Part shown: in pieces, positions 1-5,012 of the stretch
How positions within the stretch are numbered: position 1 is the first letter of the stretch
How the letters are laid out: each line of letters begins with the position of its first letter
From: an uncultured Bacilli bacterium
GTDB lineage: Bacteria; Bacillota_I; Bacilli_A; RF39; UBA660
DNA length: 8,366 bases
Direction: 5' to 3'
NCBI GenBank assembly: GCA_947625395.1
Contig: CANQOD010000047.1
Span: 1-8,366, forward strand
Program-made: the position numbers and the translations under genes
The notes under the pieces: generated by a model
The model's database searches: none
Seen by the model: only the letters and a program-made list of their open reading frames with translations
Told to the model about the DNA's origin: nothing

Positions 1-2
1 CA

Positions 3-30
3 AAGAGGATTAACTTTTATTAATCCCCCT
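3..30 (-). repeat. Inverted repeat at the left window edge (possible terminator)
   Basis: GGATTAA/TTAATCC (7-13 and 20-26) forms a 7-bp core with a 6-nt loop. The stem extends outward only if G-U pairs are allowed, and these arise in the minus-strand RNA but are A-C mismatches in the plus-strand RNA. This indicates a structure selected in a minus-strand transcript. A following T-tract cannot be judged because the window ends. Confidence 0.45.
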
Positions 31-71
31 CTCTACTTTTCAATTTTTGTCTACTTTTTCTTGACTAATGC

Positions 72-109
72 AAAAAAAGAAGATTTTCATCGCTTACTCA
101 TCTTCTTTT
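72..109 (-). terminator. Terminator-like hairpin downstream of tgt and the fragment
   Basis: On the minus strand AAAAGAAGAT (100-109) pairs with ATCTTCTTTT (75-84) around a 15-nt loop (85-99), and the T run continues to 72. The arms are also T-flanked on the plus strand, so it may work in both directions. It is the first good terminator after tgt, so the variable-region-like fragment would be part of the tgt transcript's 3' end. Confidence 0.7.
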
Positions 110-129
110 CTTTGAATTTTAAATAGACT

Positions 130-154
130 CTACAAAAAACATTTTCTTTTGTAG
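130..154 (-). repeat. 8-bp inverted repeat just after the variable-region-like fragment
   Basis: CTACAAAA (147-154 on the minus strand) pairs perfectly with TTTTGTAG (130-137) around a 9-nt loop (138-146). The stop codon of the fragment lies in the stem. Only a weak T run follows, so it is not a convincing terminator. DGR target genes often have a hairpin or cruciform just downstream of the variable region that aids retrohoming; position and stem length agree, but the loop is longer than the roughly 4-nt loops described for the Bordetella phage element. Confidence 0.5.
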
Positions 155-342
155 TCTTGGACTTGGCGGAACGAAACGTTGTCATAGACACCACCATGAG
201 CGTTGTTATAGTTGAAAACACCGGCGATTGCAGCATTGTTATGGTTACCACCCCGGTCCGACCATGGATACGTCACAGTAACCATAGTAGCGTTATCACC
301 GTACCATTTACGTCTATTCTTATTTACTGTATCATATTTTCT
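130..342 (-). pseudogene. Orphan C-terminal fragment resembling a DGR variable region
   Basis: On the minus strand a frame is open from just after a TAG (343-345) to a TAG at 130-132, 70 codons with no credible start codon or ribosome-binding site. It begins 16 bases after the tgt stop and in a different frame, so it is not a tgt extension. The residues read KWYGDNATMVTVTYPWSD, then RGGNHNNAAIAGVFNYNN, then a variable stretch ending VSFRQVQ. This matches, from my knowledge of the family, the C-terminal variable region of diversity-generating retroelement target proteins (C-type-lectin fold), whose conserved frame is W-Y-x-D, P-W/F, R-G-G-N, A-G-V-F and S-F-R, separated by hypervariable residues. 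In the 46 codons from 303 to 166, 37 end in C or T and eight are AAC/AAT, as expected for codons derived from AAY template codons. GC at 181-300 is 59 of 120, higher than the flanks. The N-terminal body of a target protein is missing. It could be a decayed or transposed gene end, or an assembly junction; a true template repeat is less likely. Confidence 0.55.
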
Positions 343-358
343 CTAAAAGTACCAAAAT

Positions 359-1483
359 TTACTTTTTAGAAGTTCCATATTTTTCTATAAATTTTTCTCG
401 GTATTCTAAAATTGTATCGTTTTGAATAGCCTCTCGTAATTCTTCCATCAATTTTACCAAAAAACGAATATTATGAATTGACAACAATCTTCCACCTAAC
501 ATTTCCTCTGTCGTAATCAAATGTCTCAGATAGGCTCTTGTATAGTTCTTACAAGTATAACAATCACAGTCCTCTTCAATTGGAGTAAAATCTTCTTTAT
601 ATTTTGCATTATGAAAATTGATTTTTCCAGTACGAGTAAAAGCTTGTCCATGCCTTGCGATACGAGTAGGCAACACACAATCAAAGATATCTACTCCTCG
701 GATAACGCCCTCAATCAAATCAATAGGATCTCCAATTCCCATCAAATAACGAACTTTATCTTGTGGTAAATATGGAATAGAATAGTCGATCGCTTTATAC
801 ATATCCTCTTTGCTTTCTCCATCATTGGCAACACCACCAATACTATAACCATCAAAGCCCATTTTAACAGTTTCTTCGGCAGAAAATTTTCTTAAATCCT
901 CATAGGCGCCACCTTGCACAATTCCAAATAAAGCTTGTCGTTCATTTTGATGCACTTTTTTTCCTCTTTCAGCCCATCGCAATGTTCTTTCTACACTGTT
1001 TTTTAAATAGTCATAACCCGCTGAAGCAGGTGGGCATTCATCAAAACTCATCGCAATATCACTATCTAGTTTATTTTGAATCTCAATTGATTTTTCCGGA
1101 GTCAATAATAATTTTTGTCCATCTAAGTGACTTTTAAAGTAAACGCCCTCCTCAACAATATCTTTCTTATTTTTCGCAAGAGAGAAAACTTGAAATCCTC
1201 CACTGTCTGTTAAAATAGGTCCATCATAATGCATAAATGCATGTAACCCTCCTGCTTTTTGAATGAGATCTGGACCTGGGCGAAGCCATAAATGATACGT
1301 ATTTGCTAAAATGATTCCACAATGCATTTCTTTCAACTCTTCTGGTGTCAAACTTTTCACAGTTGCCTTGGTCCCAACCGGCATAAACATAGGGGTTTCA
1401 AAAATTCCATAATTCGTTATCACACGCCCTAATCTAGCACGACTCTTCTTCTCTGTTTTCAAAAGTTCATATTTCATTTTCAT
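359..1483 (-). CDS. tgt: tRNA-guanine transglycosylase (bacterial Tgt)
   Basis: The product is 374 aa, normal length for bacterial Tgt and intact. The enzyme exchanges guanine 34 in GUN-anticodon tRNAs (Asp, Asn, His, Tyr) for preQ1, the entry step of queuosine formation on tRNA, upstream of QueA. Motifs in order: FMPVGTKATVKSL (33-45), ANTYHLWLRPG (60-70), ILTDSGGFQVFSL (90-102) with the general acid/base Asp93, SFDECPP (146-152), FGIVQGG (186-192), and RGVDIFDCVLPTRIARHGQ (262-280) with the nucleophile Asp268 in FDCV. The zinc site is Cys306, Cys308, Cys311 and His337 (CDCYTC and SIHN). Numbering was aligned by spacing with the Zymomonas mobilis enzyme. The loop that normally reads GGLAVGEP is instead GGVANDGES (216-224), one residue longer, in the pocket region linked to preQ1 versus queuine choice. 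The bacterial Cys of DEC is retained (Cys150). The gene has its own promoter and is separated from queA by three genes. Confidence 0.97.
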   Translation of the reverse strand: MKMKYELLKTEKKSRARLGRVITNYGIFETPMFMPVGTKATVKSLTPEELKEMHCGIILANTYHLWLRPGPDLIQKAGGLHAFMHYDGPILTDSGGFQVFSLAKNKKDIVEEGVYFKSHLDGQKLLLTPEKSIEIQNKLDSDIAMSFDECPPASAGYDYLKNSVERTLRWAERGKKVHQNERQALFGIVQGGAYEDLRKFSAEETVKMGFDGYSIGGVANDGESKEDMYKAIDYSIPYLPQDKVRYLMGIGDPIDLIEGVIRGVDIFDCVLPTRIARHGQAFTRTGKINFHNAKYKEDFTPIEEDCDCYTCKNYTRAYLRHLITTEEMLGGRLLSIHNIRFLVKLMEELREAIQNDTILEYREKFIEKYGTSKK

Positions 1484-1487
1484 GGTT

Positions 1488-1494
1488 CCACCTC
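1488..1494 (-). promoter_or_regulatory. tgt ribosome-binding site
   Basis: GAGGTGG on the minus strand ends four bases before the ATG at 1481-1483 (seven bases if the core is GAGG). It favours this ATG over the second in-frame ATG two codons later. Confidence 0.7.
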
Positions 1495-1508
1495 ATTTGC
1501 TGCTTAAG

Positions 1509-1537
1509 ATTATACAAAAAAATCAAAAAAAAGACAA
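1509..1537 (-). promoter_or_regulatory. Promoter for tgt nested in the upstream terminator
   Basis: On the minus strand, -10 TATAAT (1509-1514, perfect) lies 17 bp from -35 TTGTCT (1532-1537, four of six consensus bases). The -35 box is in the terminator's 3' stem arm and the spacer consists mostly of its T-tract. The predicted start is near 1502, giving a leader of about 18 nt that just holds the Shine-Dalgarno sequence. That leaves no room for a preQ1 riboswitch. Confidence 0.7.
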
Positions 1538-1553
1538 GATTTCTCTTGATCTT
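1524..1553 (-). terminator. Intrinsic terminator after the Gre-repeat gene pair
   Basis: On the minus strand AAGA-T-CAAGA pairs with TCTTG-TCTT around a GAAA tetraloop (1540-1543), a 9-bp stem with one bulged T. A run of eight T (1525-1532) begins within the last two stem bases. It starts 8 nt after the stop of the 541-aa gene and should separate this unit from tgt. Confidence 0.85.
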
Positions 1554-1561
1554 CTTGCTTC

Positions 1562-3187
1562 TTATTTACGCATGTAAACAGGTGCTTTTTCTTCTTGTAT
1601 TGATACTGGTTTAGAAAACGCTGTACAGCTTTCAACAGAACCCAATAATTCTTTTCCATCCTTGACCACTACAAACGTATCACCAGCTCGCTTGCCAAAG
1701 AGAACAGAACCAATCGAAGTACACTTTTCCACATAATGTTGTTTCTCTTCCACCGTATAGGCACACGCAATCATTTCTTGTTGATAATGTGTTTCTTCTC
1801 CATTTTGATAAAGCACATAAGAGATTTGACTTCCCAATCCAATGGTATCCTGATTTTTGGCAAGCTCTTCTTCACTTAAAACAGTGATACTTCCCTGTTT
1901 TAACTTTTCTTTCAAAGCCAACAAATATTGTAAATAAGGACTTTCGTTTTCATTGTTTTCTATTTTCATCAATTCCTGCTGATAGAGTTTTTCCTGTGAT
2001 GGTGTCATTTCTAAATGCTTCTTTTCCTGATAAAGTGTATGAGAAGCATTCGTTTCTTGTTCTTCAGGACTATAAGAAGTCCATGTTAAATTCGCACTCA
2101 ATGGATAAAGCAAATTTTCTCTTTTTATCCCAAACTGTGCAACCCTTAAAAACAATTTTTTATTAGGAATTTTTACTGTTTCACCCATTGCCATCCGATA
2201 CGCATAAAATCCTGTAAACTGTCTTATCGTTATAAAACCATGTTCATCTTCATCTCCATAGATATGAGGAACCAGTTCTCCTTCTTTCACATACGCTTCT
2301 TCATTGCCTTTGATTTCGCAAATGACATTCTGACTCAACTGTGTCATACGATAATTTTTGATTTGATAACTTTCTTTTTTTAGGGCTTCTTTTACATATC
2401 TTCGTTTTAAAACATAAGCATTTCTCTCATTGCTATTTCTAAAATTTTTCTCTAAACATTGTTTAGAAATTTCTTGAACGTATTTTTCTAAATACTCTTT
2501 TTGATGAAGCGTTAAATTTTGAATACAGAAAACTTCTCGTCTTCCTAAAGCACAATTGATATTTTCTTTCATATGATGATAGTATTCCTCAAACTTTTTA
2601 CATCTATGTCGCGGCGCAAAGTAAGCGTTCTTTTTCTCTTTTTTCTTTGGTTCTACTGTTGTTTTCACTTTAGAAGCTGCTTCCATTTTAGGTTGTTCTA
2701 TTGGTAAATCCTCTTGTGGAATAATTTGCTGCACGACTCCTTGAATGGAATGATGATTGAATTCAATCGCAAAAGATTCACCAGGCATTTTTCCTAATAT
2801 ACACTGTCCAATTGGACTATTCAAAGTAATGTATCCCTCTAAAGTTGACACACCTATATTTGTTTCAATCAATGTATACTCTTCACAGTCATCTAAAGCA
2901 AATTGTAAAATGAATTTGGTTCCCAAAGCAATACGGTTATTGTCAAAATGCGTGATGAGTTGTCCTTGATTTAATAGTTCTTGATAAGCAGCGATTTGAA
3001 ATCTTAACGACTCCAGTTCTTCTTGATAAACGCGTGTTTCCTCATTCCCCTCAATACTACAAGTACTATCCATTCGCTGCATAGAGCGTTCAAATTCTTT
3101 CATATGATTTAAGTTCGTTTGTAGTTTTTGATGCAGTTCATCCAGTTCCTGTTGAAGATGATTGAGTTGCACTTTTAATAATTTCAT
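1562..3187 (-). CDS. Multi-module GreA-like protein, 541 aa (second of tandem pair)
   Basis: This is a paralogue of the preceding gene with the same order of parts: coiled coil (about 1-75, starting MKLL in both proteins; acidic EGNEE at 46-50 near the turn); Gre C-terminal-like domain (86-156: IALGTKFILQF, YTLIETNIGVSTLEGY, then the very canonical SPIGQCILGKMPGES); Lys-rich linker (about 160-190); helical segment (about 195-285); second Gre-like segment (about 288-365: GDEDEHGFITIR, FYAYRMAMGETVKI, RVAQFGIKR, LYPLSANL); and third module (about 395-520: IGLGSQISYVLY, SIGSVLFGKRAGDTFVV). Both proteins end in a similar VY..K tail. The paralogues are clearly diverged, so duplication was not recent. 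An in-frame TTG at 3221-3223 would extend the frame by 12 residues into the upstream gene; I prefer the ATG at 3185-3187, which has AGGAG six bases upstream and aligns with the paralogue's start. A terminator follows 8 nt after the stop. RNA polymerase binding is inferred, not shown. Confidence 0.8.
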   Translation of the reverse strand: MKLLKVQLNHLQQELDELHQKLQTNLNHMKEFERSMQRMDSTCSIEGNEETRVYQEELESLRFQIAAYQELLNQGQLITHFDNNRIALGTKFILQFALDDCEEYTLIETNIGVSTLEGYITLNSPIGQCILGKMPGESFAIEFNHHSIQGVVQQIIPQEDLPIEQPKMEAASKVKTTVEPKKKEKKNAYFAPRHRCKKFEEYYHHMKENINCALGRREVFCIQNLTLHQKEYLEKYVQEISKQCLEKNFRNSNERNAYVLKRRYVKEALKKESYQIKNYRMTQLSQNVICEIKGNEEAYVKEGELVPHIYGDEDEHGFITIRQFTGFYAYRMAMGETVKIPNKKLFLRVAQFGIKRENLLYPLSANLTWTSYSPEEQETNASHTLYQEKKHLEMTPSQEKLYQQELMKIENNENESPYLQYLLALKEKLKQGSITVLSEEELAKNQDTIGLGSQISYVLYQNGEETHYQQEMIACAYTVEEKQHYVEKCTSIGSVLFGKRAGDTFVVVKDGKELLGSVESCTAFSKPVSIQEEKAPVYMRK

Positions 3188-3193
3188 TGCTCT

Positions 3194-3198
3194 CTCCT
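3194..3198 (-). promoter_or_regulatory. Ribosome-binding site fixing the start of the second Gre-repeat gene
   Basis: AGGAG on the minus strand lies six bases before the ATG at 3185-3187. It sits in the 16-nt gap after the first paralogue's stop and decides against the upstream in-frame TTG at 3221-3223. Confidence 0.8.
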
Positions 3199-3203
3199 TT
3201 TGA

Positions 3204-4892
3204 TTATTTTTTTCTGTAAACAAAGTTAGAAAAATGCGGATTTGTCGTTTCTAAAGGCACCTGATTTGTCACTTGCAACACTCTGCCATTGCGCATTTTT
3301 CCTTGATAAGGAATTTGAATTTCATCCTGTTCCTTTTTACCAAACAACGAAGCACCTAACACATGACTCATTTCTAAATAGTCTTCTTTCGATTCCGTTG
3401 TATACGCATTCCAAATCAGCTCTTTTTGAAATTGTATCGCTTGCTTGCCATCTGAGAGTTCATAAAGAACTGTACTTCCTAATCCAATTTGTTCTTCATT
3501 GGCTTCTACTTCTTTTTCTTGCTGCACTTCTAGGTAACCTTTCTTCATTTGTTCCAGCAAAGATTGTAAATATTCTTGGTACGTACTCTCCTCATGAGCA
3601 CTTAACTTACAAATTTCTTGCTCCAGCAAAGTTCTTTGTGAAAGCGTCATCTTTGGGTAAAATTTTCTCATTTGTTCAAGTCTCATTTCTGTTTGTGCTT
3701 CTTCTAAAGGTGACAACTTTTGTAAATTGACACTCAATGGCAACAAGATTTGACTTCTATCAATTCCAAATTGAGCCACTCTTACTCGTTGAGAGGGATT
3801 TGTCAAACGCATTTGCTCACCCATCTTAGCATGATACGCAAAAAAGCCTAAAGCAGAACGAATGGAAATAAAACCATGATGTTGTTCATCTCCATAACAC
3901 CGTGGAATTAATTCGCCCTCAACAATGTCTGTTGTTTTATTTTTAGTAACTTCTAAAAGAATGGGCTTACCCAGTTCAGTTTCAATCACTGTTTGTGGTA
4001 AAATACTTTTCTTTTGTAAAGCATCTTTCACTTTTTTGATTTGACTAGAATAAGCATCTTCATCAAGATGGTTTGTCAAACTGCGTTTTTGAATCATCAA
4101 TTTTCCTAAGTAGTCATTCAAATATTTTTTTTGGGCAAAGGTGACATTATCTAATCGTAACATTTCTTTGCGGGCATCTTCTTCATGTCCATGTTCTTGT
4201 AAACTTTTGTAATAATTACGAAAAGCAGCACAAACACCCTCGCGAGGAAAACGATACGTAAATTTTAGTGCAGTATGTTTTTCTTCCTGTGATGTGGATG
4301 CCTCTTTTTTGACTTCCTGTTTTTTTGTTTCCTCTTTTTTGGCTTCTTGCTGAGATGGTTTTGCTTGGTTGGATGGGACGCTTTTTTCTTTCTGTTTCAC
4401 AACTGGGGAGCACGCAATTTGAATCTCTTTTTTAGGAACAATCTCAACAATTTTGATTTCTTCATGAGAAGCTTCTACCTGAATGGACGCTCCCACTGCT
4501 TTTTTATAAATTTTTTTACCAATTTCACTATAAAAAGTCAAATATCCTTCCAAAGTAGATACGCCTGCATTTGTTTCTACTAAAGTATATTTTTCTCTTG
4601 TTCCATCAGAAAACTCTAATACAAACTGTGTCCCAATTTCGATTTGTTCATTATTAAAATGTGTGACAATTTCTGCATCACTTAAAATGTGCTCATAATC
4701 TTCAATGATTTTTTCATTGGCCTGAATCGCATTACTATAAGTTCTAGCTTCAATGCTATCAATACGCCCCACCATGTCATCGGACTCATAATGACCAAAT
4801 AGAGTTCGTTTTTCCTTATAGACTTGATTTTCTTGCTTTAAACTTTTTATTTTAGCTTCCAATCTTTCTTTTTGTTCAACCAATAATTTCAT
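3204..4892 (-). CDS. Multi-module GreA-like protein, 562 aa (first of tandem pair)
   Basis: The first about 150 residues resemble a complete GreA: an antiparallel coiled coil (helices about 2-32 and 45-75, turn 33-44 containing acidic ESDD) followed by a Gre C-terminal, FKBP-like domain (84-152: IEIGTQFVLEF, YTLVETNAGVSTLEGY, then IGKKIYKKAVGASIQV). A Lys/Glu/Gln-rich linker (about 153-208) follows. A second segment has a helical region (about 215-300) and a degenerate Gre-like end (about 302-375: GFISIRSALGFFAYHAKMGE, RVAQFGID). A third has a short helical pair (about 415-455) and a clear Gre-like end (468-545: IGLGSTVLYELSDG, VLGASLFGKKEQDEIQI). GreA itself is about 158 aa, so this is a repeat or fusion architecture. 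GreA enters the RNA polymerase secondary channel and stimulates cleavage of backtracked RNA; whether this protein does so is inference. No signal peptide or membrane segment is visible. AGGGGG lies six bases before the ATG. It is co-transcribed with its paralogue 16 nt downstream. Confidence 0.8.
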   Translation of the reverse strand: MKLLVEQKERLEAKIKSLKQENQVYKEKRTLFGHYESDDMVGRIDSIEARTYSNAIQANEKIIEDYEHILSDAEIVTHFNNEQIEIGTQFVLEFSDGTREKYTLVETNAGVSTLEGYLTFYSEIGKKIYKKAVGASIQVEASHEEIKIVEIVPKKEIQIACSPVVKQKEKSVPSNQAKPSQQEAKKEETKKQEVKKEASTSQEEKHTALKFTYRFPREGVCAAFRNYYKSLQEHGHEEDARKEMLRLDNVTFAQKKYLNDYLGKLMIQKRSLTNHLDEDAYSSQIKKVKDALQKKSILPQTVIETELGKPILLEVTKNKTTDIVEGELIPRCYGDEQHHGFISIRSALGFFAYHAKMGEQMRLTNPSQRVRVAQFGIDRSQILLPLSVNLQKLSPLEEAQTEMRLEQMRKFYPKMTLSQRTLLEQEICKLSAHEESTYQEYLQSLLEQMKKGYLEVQQEKEVEANEEQIGLGSTVLYELSDGKQAIQFQKELIWNAYTTESKEDYLEMSHVLGASLFGKKEQDEIQIPYQGKMRNGRVLQVTNQVPLETTNPHFSNFVYRKK

Positions 4893-4898
4893 AAAAAT

Positions 4899-4904
4899 CC
4901 CCCT
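4899..4904 (-). promoter_or_regulatory. Ribosome-binding site of the first Gre-repeat gene
   Basis: AGGGGG on the minus strand, six bases before the ATG at 4890-4892, within the short leader predicted from the promoter at 4922-4950. It supports this start codon. Confidence 0.75.
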
Positions 4905-4921
4905 TTAATAACACTTGGCCT

Positions 4922-4950
4922 ATTATAACATAAAAAGCCTTTCTTGGCAA
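4922..4950 (-). promoter_or_regulatory. Sigma-A type promoter for the Gre-repeat gene pair
   Basis: On the minus strand, -35 TTGCCA (4945-4950, five of six consensus bases) is separated by exactly 17 bp from a perfect -10 TATAAT (4922-4927). The -10 box also carries an extended TG motif (TGTTATAAT). The predicted start is near 4915, leaving a leader of about 22 nt before the ATG at 4890-4892. The -35 box lies in the loop and inner stem of the upstream terminator. By sequence this is the strongest promoter in the window. Confidence 0.8.
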
Positions 4951-4964
4951 GAAAAAGCTTTTTT
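4931..4964 (-). terminator. Intrinsic terminator of the ruvAB-queA-unknown operon
   Basis: On the minus strand a 15-nt arm (4949-4963) pairs with a 14-nt arm (4932-4945) around a GCC loop (4946-4948). The outer part is AAAAAGC/GCTTTTT, then one bulged T, then an inner T-rich arm including TTTCTT paired with AAGAAA. The T run of the 3' arm acts as the U-tract. The stem is nearly symmetrical and is also T-flanked on the plus strand, so it could terminate in both directions, although no convergent gene is present. It begins about 50 nt after the stop of the 386-aa gene. The promoter for the next gene is nested in it. Confidence 0.85.
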
Positions 4965-5012
4965 GGTGACTCGATAGATGCTTCGAAAACAGGCAAGATG
5001 CAAATTTCTTTC

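Larger units (their letters stand above)
1..358. other. Gene-free region after tgt
   Basis: No intact gene is supported here. From high to low coordinates the region holds a 16-bp spacer after tgt, the orphan variable-region-like fragment (130-342), its trailing 8-bp inverted repeat, a terminator-like hairpin (72-109) and a wobble-rich inverted repeat (3-30). The rest, about 31-71 and 110-129, is AT-rich with nothing recognisable. yajC, which often follows tgt, is not present. No reverse transcriptase, accessory (avd-like) gene or second copy of the fragment is seen in the window. Confidence 0.7.

Noticed and set aside
130..342. The fragment as a DGR template repeat (non-coding RNA)
   Set aside because: A template would have AAC/AAT at nearly all variable positions. 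Here most of those codons are already diversified, no reverse transcriptase is visible, and terminator-like hairpins follow it.
130..361. Tgt-variable region fusion by stop-codon read-through
   Set aside because: The tgt frame after its TAA meets another stop (TGA) within nine codons, and the fragment is in a different frame, so both read-through and a frameshift would be needed.
157..369. Plus-strand open frame of 70 codons over the fragment
   Set aside because: It opens from TTG without a ribosome-binding site, and its residues are the reverse-strand reading of the variable-region-like fragment, whose minus-strand translation carries the recognisable motifs.
1484..1561. preQ1 riboswitch before tgt
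   Set aside because: The region is fully explained by a terminator and a promoter; the predicted leader of about 18 nt is too short for an aptamer.
3188..3223. Upstream TTG start for the second Gre-repeat protein
   Set aside because: It overlaps the preceding gene, lacks a ribosome-binding site, and the ATG at 3185-3187 aligns with the paralogue's MKLL start and has AGGAG upstream.
3242..3730. 162-codon plus-strand open frame antisense to the first Gre-repeat gene
   Set aside because: It lies wholly inside a well-supported gene. Its hydrophobic residues are what reverse reading of Lys/Glu-rich codons gives, and no family motif appears.
4216..4413. Minus-strand frame opposite the Lys/Glu/Gln-rich linker of the first Gre-repeat gene
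   Set aside because: It is an alternative frame through low-complexity linker DNA, without a ribosome-binding site or recognisable content.
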